A DNA stretch of 64,000 nucleotides, taken from Halomicroarcula saliterrae. Its GTDB lineage: Archaea; Halobacteriota; Halobacteria; Halobacteriales; Haloarculaceae. The stretch spans positions 186,001 to 250,000 of the forward strand of contig NZ_JAMQON010000003.1 in the NCBI RefSeq assembly GCF_031624395.1, in the 5' to 3' direction. Of the stretch, positions 48,612 through 57,385 are shown piece by piece; within the stretch, counting starts at the first letter, position 1, and every line of letters starts with the position of its first letter. The position numbers and the translations under genes were made by a program. Below the pieces are notes generated by a model. That model was not told where the DNA came from, did no database searches, and worked only from the letters and a program-made list of their open reading frames with translations.

Positions 48612-51600
48612 ATGCGGGAGGCCGACGAGCGCTACTTCGAGACGCTCGAAACCGAACTCGACTCGGCGATGGCCGTCGCCGAGCGGGCCCGCGAACGGGG
48701 CGGGGACCCAAAGCCCGAGGTCGAGATTCCGACGGCGCGGGACATGGCCGACCGCGTCGAGAACATCCTCGGCATCGACGGCGTGGCCGAACGGGTCCGG
48801 GAACTAGAGGGCGAGATGTCCCGCGAAGAGGCCGCGCTGGAACTGGTCGACGACTTCGTCGAGGGCACCGTCGGCGACTACGACACCCGCGAGGGGAAAG
48901 TCGAGGGAGCGGTCCGGACTGCGGTCGCGCTGCTGACCGAAGGCGTGGTCGCGGCCCCTATCGAGGGTATCGACCGCGTCGAACTGCTGGAGAACGACGA
49001 CGGGACGGAGTTCATCAACGTCTACTACGCCGGCCCCATCCGCTCGGCGGGCGGGACCGCACAGGCGCTCTCCGTCCTCGTCGCCGACTACGCCCGGGCG
49101 CTGCTGGGCATCGAGCAGTACGAGGCCCGCGACGAGGAGATCGGCCGCTACGCCGAGGAGGTCGACCTCTACGACAAGGACACCGGGCTCCAGTACTCGC
49201 CCAAGGAGAAGGAGACGAAGTTCATCGCCGAGAACATGCCCATCATGCTGGACGGCGAGGCCACGGGCGACGAGGAGGTGTCGGGCTACCGGGACCTCGA
49301 ACGGGTGGACTCGAACTCCGCCCGCGGCGGGATGTGTCTCGTCCTCGCCGAGGGTATCGCCCTCAAAGCCCCGAAGATCCAGCGCTACACCCGCAATCTG
49401 GACGAGGTCGACTGGCCGTGGCTGCAGGACCTCATCGACGGGACGATAGGGGACAGCGACGGCGACGAGGGGGCGGCCTCGGACGACGGGGACGGCGACG
49501 AGGAGGGCGAGGACAGCGGAGCGGACGGCGGCGACGAGCGCTCGGGGCCGCCCCGCGTCGAGCCCGCGAAGAAGTACCTCCGCGACCTCATCGCCGGCCG
49601 GCCCGTCTTCTCGCACCCCTCGAAGTCCGGAGGCTTTCGGCTGCGCTACGGCCGCGCACGCAACCACGGCTTCGCGACCGCGGGCGTCCATCCGGCGACG
49701 ATGCATCTGGTCGACGACTTCCTCGCGACCGGGACGCAGATAAAGACCGAACGGCCGGGGAAAGCCGCCGGCGTCGTCCCCGTCGACTCCATCGAGGGAC
49801 CGACGGTGCTGCTCGCGAACGGCGACGTCCGGCGCATCGACGACATGGAGGAGGCCCTGGAAGTGCGCAACGGCGTCGAGAAGATACTGGACCTGGGCGA
49901 GTATCTCGTCAACTACGGCGAGTTCGTCGAGAACAACCACCCGCTCGCGCCCGCGTCCTACACCGTCGAGTGGTGGGAACAGGACTTCGACGCCGCCGGC
50001 GCGGACGTACAGGCGATGCGGGACGACCCCGGCATCGACCTCGCCGACCCGGACAGCGAGGAGGCCCTCGACTGGGCCACGGAGTACGACGCCCCGCTGC
50101 ACCCGAAGTACACCTATCTCTGGCACGACGTGAGCATCGAGCAACTGGGGGCGCTGGCCGACGCTATCGACGACGGGGAGGTCGCGGCGACCGACGGGGC
50201 GCGCGAGACCCGGCCGTCGGCCGGGTCTCGGAACGGCGAGCGGGGAGATGCCGAGCGACCCGCGAGCGGGGACGGCAACGGCGACCTCGTCTTGCCGATG
50301 ACCGACCCCGTCCAGCAGGCGCTCGAACGGCTGCTCGTCGAGCACACGCAGACCGAGGAGCGTATCGTCGTCTCCGACTGGCTCCCGCTGGTCCGCACGC
50401 TCGGGTTCAGTCGCTCGCTGGAACGGGACTGGACCGTCGAGGACCTCTCCGAGCACGCCCGGACCTACGGCGAGCAGGAGGAGAGCGACGCCATCGGCTA
50501 CGTCGACGACGAGCTGGGCGACGAGGCGGGCCGGAACGCCATCGAAGCGGTCAACGAGATATCCCCCTTCGAGGTCCGCGAGCGGGCGCCGACCCGCATC
50601 GGCAACCGGATGGGGCGCCCCGAGAAGTCCGAGCGCCGGGACCTCTCGCCGGCAGTGCACACGCTCTTTCCCATCGGCGAGGCCGGCGGCTCACAGCGCA
50701 GCGTCGCCGACGCGACGAAACACGCCGACTCGATGAGCGACACCCCGGGCCGCGTCGAGGTGGAGGTGGCCCGTCGGCGCTGTCCCGACTGCGGCACCGA
50801 GGGCCACGAAGCCCGCTGTCCGTCGTGTGACGCGCTCGCCGAGACCATCTACGTCTGTCCGGACTGCGAGATGGAGGTCGAACCCGACGAGTCCGGCCGG
50901 GCCGAGTGCCAGCGCTGTGAGACGCTGGCGTCGCCGACCCAGTACAAGGAACTGGACCTGCAGGCCATCTACCGGGAGGCCCTGCGAAGCGCCGAGGAAC
51001 GGGAGACGGCCTTCGAGACGCTGAAAGCGGTCAAGGGCCTCACGAGCGAGGCCAAGCTCCCCGAACCGATGGAGAAGGGCGTCCTCCGGGCGAAACACGA
51101 CGTCTCGGCGTTCAAGGACGGCACCGTCCGCTACGACATGACCGACCTGCCGGTGACGGCGCTGCGCCCGGCCGAACTCGACGTCGAGCCAGAGCGCCTG
51201 CGCCATCTGGGCTACGAGACAGACATCCACGGCGACCCACTCACGCATCCGGACCAGCTGTTCGAGCTCAAGGTCCAGGACATCGTGCTCTCGAACGGCG
51301 CCGCCGAACACATGCTCCAGACCGCCGCCTTCGTCGACGACCTGCTAGAGCAGTACTACGGACTCGAACGGTACTACGAGTTCGACGACCGCGACGACCT
51401 CGTCGGCGAACTGGTCTTCGGGATGGCGCCACACACCAGTGCGGCCACAGTTGGCCGAGTTATCGGATTTACGACGGCTGCGGTCGGATACGCGCATCCG
51501 TACTTTCACGCCGCGAAGAGAAGGAACTGCGATGGTGACGAAGATTGCGTGATGCTCCTGATGGATGGTTTGTTGAATTTTAGTAAATCATATTTACCTG

Positions 51601-52280
51601 ACAAACGCGGCGGTCGGATGGACGCTCCGCTCGTCATGTCCTCGCGCATCGACCCCTCCGAAATCGACGACGAGGCCCACAACATGGACATCATGGACCG
51701 GTACCCCCGCGAGTTCTACGAGGCGACGCGGGAACTCACCGACCCCGCGGAGGTCGAGGACATCATGACGATAGCGGAGGAGACGCTGGGCACGGACCGC
51801 GAGTACACCGATTTCCGCCACACCCACGACACCACGAACATCGCCGCGGGGCCGGACCTCTCGGCGTACAAGACGCTGGGGTCGATGGAGGAGAAGATGG
51901 ACGCCCAGCTGCATCTCTCCCGCAAGCTGCGGGCCGTCGTCGAGTCCGACGTGGCCGAACGCATCATCGAGTACCACTTCCTGCCCGACCTCATCGGGAA
52001 CCTGCGGGCCTTTTCGCGGCAGGAAGTGCGCTGTCTGGACTGCGGCGAGAAGTACCGGCGGATGCCCCTGACCGGCGACTGCCGGGAGTGTGGCGGCCGC
52101 GTCAATCTGACCGTCCACCAGGGGTCGGTCAACAAGTACATCGACACTGCGATTCGCGTCGCCGACGAGTTCGGCGCCCGAGACTACACCAAACAGCGGT
52201 TGCAGATTCTGGAGCGGAAAATCGAGTCGGTGTTCCAGAACGACCACAACAAGCAGTCCGGCATCGCTGATTTCATGTAA
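48612..52280 (+). CDS. polD2: DNA polymerase D large subunit (DP2)
   Basis: 1222 aa catalytic subunit of the archaeal replicative polymerase. N-terminal blocks include YYAGPIRSAGGTAQALSVL; internal zinc motifs are RRCPDCGTEGHEARCPSCD, CPDCEMEV and CQRC (about residues 720-775). The catalytic double-psi barrel has HPYFHAAKRRNCDGDED, with Cys973, Asp974 and Asp976 at the acidic core, followed by PDKRGGRMDAPLV. A C-terminal zinc finger (CLDCGEKYRR, CRECGG) is near residue 1140. No intein is present, but DNA around the intein site is AT-rich. Two acidic or Arg-rich inserts (near residues 280 and 530-550) add length; the second is a twin-hairpin repeat. Confidence 0.96.
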   Translation: MREADERYFETLETELDSAMAVAERARERGGDPKPEVEIPTARDMADRVENILGIDGVAERVRELEGEMSREEAALELVDDFVEGTVGDYDTREGKVEGAVRTAVALLTEGVVAAPIEGIDRVELLENDDGTEFINVYYAGPIRSAGGTAQALSVLVADYARALLGIEQYEARDEEIGRYAEEVDLYDKDTGLQYSPKEKETKFIAENMPIMLDGEATGDEEVSGYRDLERVDSNSARGGMCLVLAEGIALKAPKIQRYTRNLDEVDWPWLQDLIDGTIGDSDGDEGAASDDGDGDEEGEDSGADGGDERSGPPRVEPAKKYLRDLIAGRPVFSHPSKSGGFRLRYGRARNHGFATAGVHPATMHLVDDFLATGTQIKTERPGKAAGVVPVDSIEGPTVLLANGDVRRIDDMEEALEVRNGVEKILDLGEYLVNYGEFVENNHPLAPASYTVEWWEQDFDAAGADVQAMRDDPGIDLADPDSEEALDWATEYDAPLHPKYTYLWHDVSIEQLGALADAIDDGEVAATDGARETRPSAGSRNGERGDAERPASGDGNGDLVLPMTDPVQQALERLLVEHTQTEERIVVSDWLPLVRTLGFSRSLERDWTVEDLSEHARTYGEQEESDAIGYVDDELGDEAGRNAIEAVNEISPFEVRERAPTRIGNRMGRPEKSERRDLSPAVHTLFPIGEAGGSQRSVADATKHADSMSDTPGRVEVEVARRRCPDCGTEGHEARCPSCDALAETIYVCPDCEMEVEPDESGRAECQRCETLASPTQYKELDLQAIYREALRSAEERETAFETLKAVKGLTSEAKLPEPMEKGVLRAKHDVSAFKDGTVRYDMTDLPVTALRPAELDVEPERLRHLGYETDIHGDPLTHPDQLFELKVQDIVLSNGAAEHMLQTAAFVDDLLEQYYGLERYYEFDDRDDLVGELVFGMAPHTSAATVGRVIGFTTAAVGYAHPYFHAAKRRNCDGDEDCVMLLMDGLLNFSKSYLPDKRGGRMDAPLVMSSRIDPSEIDDEAHNMDIMDRYPREFYEATRELTDPAEVEDIMTIAEETLGTDREYTDFRHTHDTTNIAAGPDLSAYKTLGSMEEKMDAQLHLSRKLRAVVESDVAERIIEYHFLPDLIGNLRAFSRQEVRCLDCGEKYRRMPLTGDCRECGGRVNLTVHQGSVNKYIDTAIRVADEFGARDYTKQRLQILERKIESVFQNDHNKQSGIADFM
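50204..50263. repeat. twin-hairpin insert inside polD2
   Basis: Hairpin A at 50204-50230: CGAGACCCGGCC-GTC-GGCCGGGTCTCG, a perfect 12-bp stem. Then a 9-base spacer, and hairpin B at 50240-50263: GCGGG/CCCGC with a 14-nt head GAGATGCCGAGCGA. argX has the same order on its coding strand, the same 9-base spacer and the same B stem (GCGGGGAGCAGAGCGACCCGC). Here B begins at codon position 3; in argB and argX it begins at position 2, so the peptide (RETRPSAGSRNGERGDAERP) is unrelated. Confidence 0.8.
51440..51612. other. AT-rich recoded patch around the DP2 intein site
   Basis: Protein sequence is fully conserved DP2, but the codons are foreign to the gene: AGA and AGG for Arg, GAT, TGT-like and TTG, AAT, TTT, AGT, AAA, TCA, TAT, TTA, CCT. 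In 51541-51600 only 21 of 60 bases are G or C, against GC-rich sequence on both sides. The patch straddles the AAC/TGC boundary at 51527/51528 (RRN before CDGDED), where DP2 inteins are known to sit. Confidence 0.8.
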
Positions 52281-52377
52281 ATGAACCCTGCGCTACCAAG
52301 GCGCTGACGACCGCAAGACGCGCGTCTGCCGGTCGTCCGATGGGTGCTTTTGTGACTCCACGCCAATCAGCAATGGT

Positions 52378-52587
52378 ATGACTACGCATCCCAAGCGAGT
52401 GGCGACACCCCAGTCACCGAGCCTCCCCGACCGGTCGGACACCAAACCCGTCTCGGCCACGGTGATGAAGCTACAGCTCACTGTGATGCAACACCGAATC
52501 GAGACACTGCAACAGCAACTCGTCGCCGAGCGCGAGCGCCGCCAGGCCGTCATCGACCGGTACGAACGGCTGCTGGCCGAGCGGTGA
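52378..52587 (+). CDS. small coiled-coil hypothetical protein, 69 aa
   Basis: The first about 28 residues are polar and unstructured (MTTHPKRVATPQSPSLPDRS), the rest a single charged helix with heptad-like hydrophobics (MKLQLTVMQHRIETLQQQLV then RQAVIDRYERLLAER), suggesting a dimeric coiled coil. No family known to me beyond small haloarchaeal proteins of this style. Its own start follows polD2 by 97 bases, and it is convergent with serA. Confidence 0.65.
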   Translation: MTTHPKRVATPQSPSLPDRSDTKPVSATVMKLQLTVMQHRIETLQQQLVAERERRQAVIDRYERLLAER

Positions 52588-52614
52588 GCGGGCGGAAACG
52601 GGTTTGTGCGGTCG

Positions 52615-54201
52615 TTACTCGTCGCCCAGCGCGACGTAGGTGGTCTCGATGATGCGGCTGTCGTCGTTCAGTCGGTCGATGAGCGAGTGGTCGGGCTTCT
52701 CGTCGAGGTTGTAGATAGAGAGCGCCTCCCCGCCGATGGTCTCGCGGCCGTTGAACATCCCGGCGATGTTGATATTCGCCTCGCCCAGCGCGGTGCCGAT
52801 GAAGCCGATGGTGCCCGGCTCGTCCTTGTTGCGGACGACGAGCATGTGGCCGTGGGGGACCGCCTCGATGCGGTGGCCGTCGATGCGGACGATGCGGGAC
52901 TCCTCGCCGCCGAACTGGGTCCCACAGACGGAGACCTCTTCGGCCCCGTCGGAGACGGTGACGGTGATGAGGCTCTGGTAGTCCTCGGCGGAGGAGGTCT
53001 TGGACTCGGTCACGTCGATGCCCCGCTCCTCGGCGATCTGGGGGGCGTTGACGGCGTTGACCTGGATGTCCGAGGGCGCGAAGACGCCTTCCAGCGCGCT
53101 CGCGGTGACGTACTCCACGTCCTCGTCGGCGATGTCGCCGGCGTAGGTGACCTCGACGGAGCTCATGTGGCCGTCGAACAGCTGGACCGCGATGCGGCCC
53201 GCCGTGCTGGCGAGTTCGAGGTACGGCTCGACCTGCTCGAAGGTGGCGCGGTCCAGCGACGGGGCGTTGAGCGCGTTGGCGACGGGCTGGCCGTTCGCCG
53301 CGGCGATGACTTGGTCGGCCGTGGAGGTGGCGACGTTCTCCTGTGCGGCCTCGGTCGACGCCCCGAGGTGGGGCGTGACGATGATGTCGTCGACGTCCAG
53401 CAGCGGGCTGTCGTCGGGGAGCGGTTCCTCGCCGAACACGTCCAGGGCAGCGCCGTTGAGGACGCCGTCCTCGACGGCCTCGGCCAGGGCGGGCTCGTCG
53501 ATGATGCCGCCGCGGGCGCAGTTGATGACGTAGCCGCCCTCGAGCTGGGCGAGCTCCTCTTCGCCGATCATGTTCTCGGTCTCCGGGGTGAGCGGCGTGT
53601 GGATGGTGACGAAGTCCGCGGCCTCGAGACAGTCGTCGAGGTCGTCGACGAGGGTCGCGCCGAACTGCTTTGCGCGCTCCTCGCTGATGTACGGGTCGAA
53701 AGTGACGATGTCCATCCCCAGATTCCCGAGCCGTTTGGCGACCTGCTGGCCGACGCGGCCGAAGCCGACGACGCCCAGCGTCTTCTTGTTGACCTCGGTG
53801 CCGAGGAAAGCGCCCTTGGCCCACTCGCCGTCCTTGAGTCGGTCGTGGGCCTGCGGGATGGAGCGGGCGGTGGCGAACGCCATCGCGACGCTGTGTTCCG
53901 CGGCGGCGCGGACGTTGCCGTCCGGCGCGTTGGCGACGATGACGCCGTGTTCGGTCGCGGCGTCGATGTCGATGTTGTCGACGCCGATGCCGGCACGGCC
54001 GACGATGATGAGGTCGGTGGCCGCCGAGAACACCTCGTCGGTGACCTCGGTGCCCGACCGGACGATGAGCGCGTTCGCGTCAGAGACGGCGTCGAGCAGC
54101 GCGTCGCCCTCGACGTCGTAGGCTGTGACAACTTCGTGGCCCGCCTCTCGCAACCGGTCGAGGCCGGCGTCGGCGATAGGGTCCGTGACGAGTACCTTCA
54201 T
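52615..54201 (-). CDS. serA: D-3-phosphoglycerate dehydrogenase
   Basis: 528 aa, the long form. NAD-binding LGVVGFGRVGQQVAKRL, then the D-isomer signature around FDPYISEERAKQFG, INCARGGIIDEPALAEA and catalytic His in ITPHLGASTEAAQEN-type sequence (VTPHLGASTEAAQENV). After residue about 330 comes the allosteric substrate-binding domain, ending in an ACT domain (HMLVVRNKDEPGTIGFIGTA). First step of serine synthesis from 3-phosphoglycerate. Confidence 0.95.
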   Translation of the reverse strand: MKVLVTDPIADAGLDRLREAGHEVVTAYDVEGDALLDAVSDANALIVRSGTEVTDEVFSAATDLIIVGRAGIGVDNIDIDAATEHGVIVANAPDGNVRAAAEHSVAMAFATARSIPQAHDRLKDGEWAKGAFLGTEVNKKTLGVVGFGRVGQQVAKRLGNLGMDIVTFDPYISEERAKQFGATLVDDLDDCLEAADFVTIHTPLTPETENMIGEEELAQLEGGYVINCARGGIIDEPALAEAVEDGVLNGAALDVFGEEPLPDDSPLLDVDDIIVTPHLGASTEAAQENVATSTADQVIAAANGQPVANALNAPSLDRATFEQVEPYLELASTAGRIAVQLFDGHMSSVEVTYAGDIADEDVEYVTASALEGVFAPSDIQVNAVNAPQIAEERGIDVTESKTSSAEDYQSLITVTVSDGAEEVSVCGTQFGGEESRIVRIDGHRIEAVPHGHMLVVRNKDEPGTIGFIGTALGEANINIAGMFNGRETIGGEALSIYNLDEKPDHSLIDRLNDDSRIIETTYVALGDE

Positions 54202-54294
54202 ACCGAACCGAACTTACCGGGACGGCATAACGCTTGTTTTCTGAAAGCGACGTCGCCACTGGTGGCGAAGTGGACGGCTGGAAAACGGGCCGGG

Positions 54295-54462
54295 CTATCG
54301 CCACTCGGGCAGCGAAGCGGCGTCTACGAGCGGAAGTGTCATATACGCGCCGTCTTGGGAAACGTCCGCGATGACGAACGTGTCAGTCGGGCCTTCCTCG
54401 ACGGAAGCCATAACTTCCGAGTCGGCAGCAACCTTCGCTGGGGCAACCGTATCCGGCTCCAT
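54295..54462 (-). CDS. small haloarchaeal protein (DUF7556-like), 55 aa
   Basis: ATG 54462 gives MEPDTVAPAKVAADSEVMAS, then VEEGPTDTFVIADVSQDGAY and MTLPLVDAASLPEWR. The FVIADVSQDGAY-P-ASLPEWR ending resembles a small haloarchaeal family I recall as DUF7556. The longer open frame was rejected because a TATA-like box (54485-54494) lies within it at the right distance for a leaderless start at 54462. Function unknown. Confidence 0.75.
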   Translation of the reverse strand: MEPDTVAPAKVAADSEVMASVEEGPTDTFVIADVSQDGAYMTLPLVDAASLPEWR

Positions 54463-54763
54463 GCATGACAATATGTAACACCCGTATATAAAAATAGCGA
54501 AATCCGTGAACGAGTGGCACGTTACTCTCACCCGTCTGGCGTATCCGGTGGCGGAATCACCGGACGAAACAGGGAACCCGATGCTGTCTGAATCGGTCCG
54601 AGTGTCCGTTCTCCGCTCGATTACCGATTCTTATCGGCGGTAACTCGGGCGTTCGAGGACCTAATCTGCGCCCGCCTCGACAGGTCACTCCGGTGTTCCG
54701 ACACCCGCGCCCGCGGGGGCGATGTTAACTACTTAGTAGGTGCGGGGCGGACCTTTTGGCAGT
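54463..54763. other. 301-base divergent spacer with promoters
   Basis: No gene seen. It holds the TATA-like box of the 55-aa gene on the minus side, a symmetric TTACCG/CGGTAA pair with an AT-rich CTTAT between (54621-54643) that may be an upstream promoter or operator, and the CBS-gene promoter region GTTAACTACTTAGTAGG about 30-40 bases before ATG 54764. The sequence between is GC-rich and featureless. Confidence 0.4.
54485..54494 (-). promoter_or_regulatory. TATA-like box of the 55-aa gene
   Basis: Minus strand TTTTTATATA, 23-32 bases before ATG 54462; the strongest TATA match in the window and the basis for the chosen start. Confidence 0.65.
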
Positions 54764-55609
54764 ATGAACGTTGCAGACGCTATGACGCCTCGCTCGGACG
54801 TCGTTACGGTCGAGATTCCGGGCACCCGTGACGACGTGCTGGAGTATCTCCAGGAGCGGGCGTTCTCGTCCGTCCCCGTCATCAAAGAGACCGACGACGG
54901 CGAACAGTTCCGCGGCCTCATCTCCCGGGACGCCCTCATCGACCAGCCCGACGAGGACCAGCTCGCACTGCTGGTCGAGGAGGTGCCGACCATCACCGCC
55001 GACGCGACCATCGAGGAAGCGGCCGAGCTGATGCTGGCCGAAGGGGAACGTCGTGTCCCGGTCGTCGACGGGACGCTCGAGGGAATCATCACCGTCACCG
55101 ACATCGTCCACGCCATCGCCAACGGCGACACCGACGGCGACACCGAGGTCGGTGGCCTCGCCCGGAGCGACATCAACTGCCTCTACGTCGACACGCCCCT
55201 GACCGTCGCCGAGCGGGAGCTGTCCCACGCCGAAGTGCCCTACGGCGTCGTGCTCGACGACGACGGCGAGATGACCGGGATGCTCACCGAGGTCGACATC
55301 ATCGAGGTCGCCCGCGTCGTCGAGGGCGAGGATGACACCGGCGAGTCCATCGCCAACGAGGACGACGACTGGGCGTGGGAGGGTATCAAGGCCGTCGGCG
55401 GACGCTACATGCCCACACGAAACGTCGAGATTCCGGTCGAGCCGGTCCGGGAGTTCATGACCGATGACGTCATCACCGTCAGCAAGCGCCGCACCGCGAA
55501 GGAGGCCGCACAGCTGATGATAGAGAGCGATATCGAGCAGATTCCGCTCGTCTCCGGCGACGAACTCGTCGGTATCGTGCGGGACGTGGACCTGCTGGAG
55601 GGGCTATGA
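54764..55609 (+). CDS. protein with four CBS domains
   Basis: 281 aa made of two Bateman modules. CBS repeats start at MNVADAMTPRSDVVTVEIPG, VEEVPTITADATIEEAAELM, LARSDINCLYVDTPLTVAER, and VREFMTDDVITVSKRRTAKE; each ends with the strand pattern of the EGIITVTDIV or LVGIVRDVDLLEGL type. CBS pairs usually bind adenosine ligands and control a partner. It overlaps glyS by ATGA, and CBS-glyS coupling suggests a link to translation or glycine supply, though this is inference. Confidence 0.92.
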   Translation: MNVADAMTPRSDVVTVEIPGTRDDVLEYLQERAFSSVPVIKETDDGEQFRGLISRDALIDQPDEDQLALLVEEVPTITADATIEEAAELMLAEGERRVPVVDGTLEGIITVTDIVHAIANGDTDGDTEVGGLARSDINCLYVDTPLTVAERELSHAEVPYGVVLDDDGEMTGMLTEVDIIEVARVVEGEDDTGESIANEDDDWAWEGIKAVGGRYMPTRNVEIPVEPVREFMTDDVITVSKRRTAKEAAQLMIESDIEQIPLVSGDELVGIVRDVDLLEGL

Positions 55610-57384
55610 ACGAGGGCGAGCGGCTGACGGAACTGGCCAAGCGACGCGGCTTTTATTTCCCCGCCGCGGGCGCGTACGGCGGAGCCGCCGGCTTCTGGAC
55701 GTACGGCCCACAGGGAGCGGCCCTGAAGGACAACATCGAGGACGCCTGGCGCGACCGCTTCGTCGTCCAGGCCGGCCATCAGGAAATATCCGCACCGGAC
55801 GTCATGCCCGAGCCCGTCTTCGAGGCGTCGGGCCATCTCGACGGCTTCGACGACATGATCATCGAGTGCGGCGAGTGCGGGGCGACCCATCGGGCCGACC
55901 ACATCGTCGAGGACAACACGGACATCGAGGAGGCCGAATCGCTCCCGAACGAGGAGGTCATGGACATCATCGCCGAACACGACATCCCCTGTCCGTCCTG
56001 TCAGGCGTCGCTGGCCGACGAGCCCGTCGACAACTTCAATCTGATGTTCGAGACGAACATCGGCCCCGGCACCTCCTCGCCGGGCTATCTGCGCCCCGAG
56101 ACTGCCCAGGGTATCTTCGTCGAGTTCCCGCAGCTCTCGGAGTACGCACGCAACCAGCTCCCCTTCGGCGTCGCCCAGATCGGCAAGGCCTACCGCAACG
56201 AAATCTCCCCGCGGAAATCCCTCGTCCGCGTGCGTGAGTTCACGCAGGCCGAACTGGAGCACTTCGTCGACCCCGAGGAAGACGAGCCCCCTCTCGAATC
56301 GGTGGCGGACGTGACCCTGCCCCTCTACTCGGGCGAGTCACAGCAGGCCGACGACGGCGGCGTCGAACACCTGACTGTCCGCGACGCCGTCGACGGAGGC
56401 GTCATCACCAGCGACTGGGTCGCCTACTATCTGGGCGTCGCCCGCGACTGGTACGAGCGCATCGGTATCGACATGGAGCGGTTTCGATTCCGACAGCACC
56501 TGCCCGGCGAACTCGCTCACTACGCCTCGGACTGCTGGGACGCCGAAGCCGAAATCGACGGCGACTGGATAGAGATAACCGGCTTCGCCTACCGGGGCGA
56601 CTACGACCTGCAGAAACACGCCGAGTACTCCGGGGACGACTACACCGTGTTCAAGCAGTACGACGAGCCGGTCACCGTCGAGCGGCCGACGGTCGACCCC
56701 GACATGAGCTATCTCGGGCCGGAGTTCGGCGGCGACGCCGGCGCCGTGGCTGACGCGCTGGAAGCCCTCGCCGAGCGGGAACCTGATGCCTTCGAGGGCG
56801 ACGACGTGACCGTCGAGGTCGACGGCGAGGCCTACACCGTCCCGGTCGAAGCGACGAACTTCAGCGTCGAGGAGATGACCGAAAACGGCGAGCACATCAC
56901 GCCCCACGTCGTCGAACCGTCCTTCGGCGTCGGGCGACTCATCTACACGGTGCTCGCTCACGCCTACCGTGCGGACGAGGTCGACGGCGAGGAGCGGACC
57001 TATCTCGAACTCCCGGCCGAACAGGCCCCGACGACGGTCGGCGTCTTCCCGCTGATGGACCGCGACGGACTGGGCGAGTACGCGGGCGAGCTCGCCGAAG
57101 GCCTCCGGCGGGCCGGCCACTCGGTCACCTACGACGACTCGGGCGCCATCGGTCGGCGCTACCGTCGGCAGGACGAGATCGGGACGCCGTACTGTGTCAC
57201 CGTCGACTACGAATCCATCGGCGAACCGGCGGACGGAGACGGCGAGTCGGCCACCGACCCGCGGACTGACACGGTGACGCTTCGCGAACGCGACACCACC
57301 GCCCAGAAACGGGTGCCCATCGACGGCCTGGCCGAGACGCTGGACGGGCTCATCGACGGCGATATTGCGTTCGACGACCTGTAA
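55606..57384 (+). CDS. glyS: glycine--tRNA ligase
   Basis: 592 aa class II synthetase of the archaeal/eukaryotic alpha2 type. Motifs: RGFYFPAAGAYGGAAGFWTYGPQG at the start (motif 1 region, here split as GAYGGAAGFWTYGPQG), CGECG and CPSCQ Cys pairs, LRPETAQGIFVEFPQL, then YRNEISPRKSLVRVREFTQAE (motif 2) and EPSFGVGRLIYTVL (motif 3). The C-terminal anticodon-binding domain is present. The chain ends with a DGLIDGDIAFDDL helix. Confidence 0.96.
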   Translation: MNEGERLTELAKRRGFYFPAAGAYGGAAGFWTYGPQGAALKDNIEDAWRDRFVVQAGHQEISAPDVMPEPVFEASGHLDGFDDMIIECGECGATHRADHIVEDNTDIEEAESLPNEEVMDIIAEHDIPCPSCQASLADEPVDNFNLMFETNIGPGTSSPGYLRPETAQGIFVEFPQLSEYARNQLPFGVAQIGKAYRNEISPRKSLVRVREFTQAELEHFVDPEEDEPPLESVADVTLPLYSGESQQADDGGVEHLTVRDAVDGGVITSDWVAYYLGVARDWYERIGIDMERFRFRQHLPGELAHYASDCWDAEAEIDGDWIEITGFAYRGDYDLQKHAEYSGDDYTVFKQYDEPVTVERPTVDPDMSYLGPEFGGDAGAVADALEALAEREPDAFEGDDVTVEVDGEAYTVPVEATNFSVEEMTENGEHITPHVVEPSFGVGRLIYTVLAHAYRADEVDGEERTYLELPAEQAPTTVGVFPLMDRDGLGEYAGELAEGLRRAGHSVTYDDSGAIGRRYRRQDEIGTPYCVTVDYESIGEPADGDGESATDPRTDTVTLRERDTTAQKRVPIDGLAETLDGLIDGDIAFDDL

Positions 57385-57385
57385 G

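Noticed and set aside
49450-49560. Acidic Gly/Asp/Glu stretch in polD2 as another repeat insertion
   Set aside because: It is low-complexity GAC/GGC/GAG sequence, common in haloarchaeal linkers, without the paired hairpins.
48804-50660. 618-codon minus-strand frame opposite polD2
   Set aside because: Antisense shadow with no recognisable domain; polD2 is unambiguous.
51440-51612. A residual intein in polD2
   Set aside because: The protein reads through the site with only conserved DP2 residues; no intein splicing motifs or extra length are present. Only the codon footprint remains.
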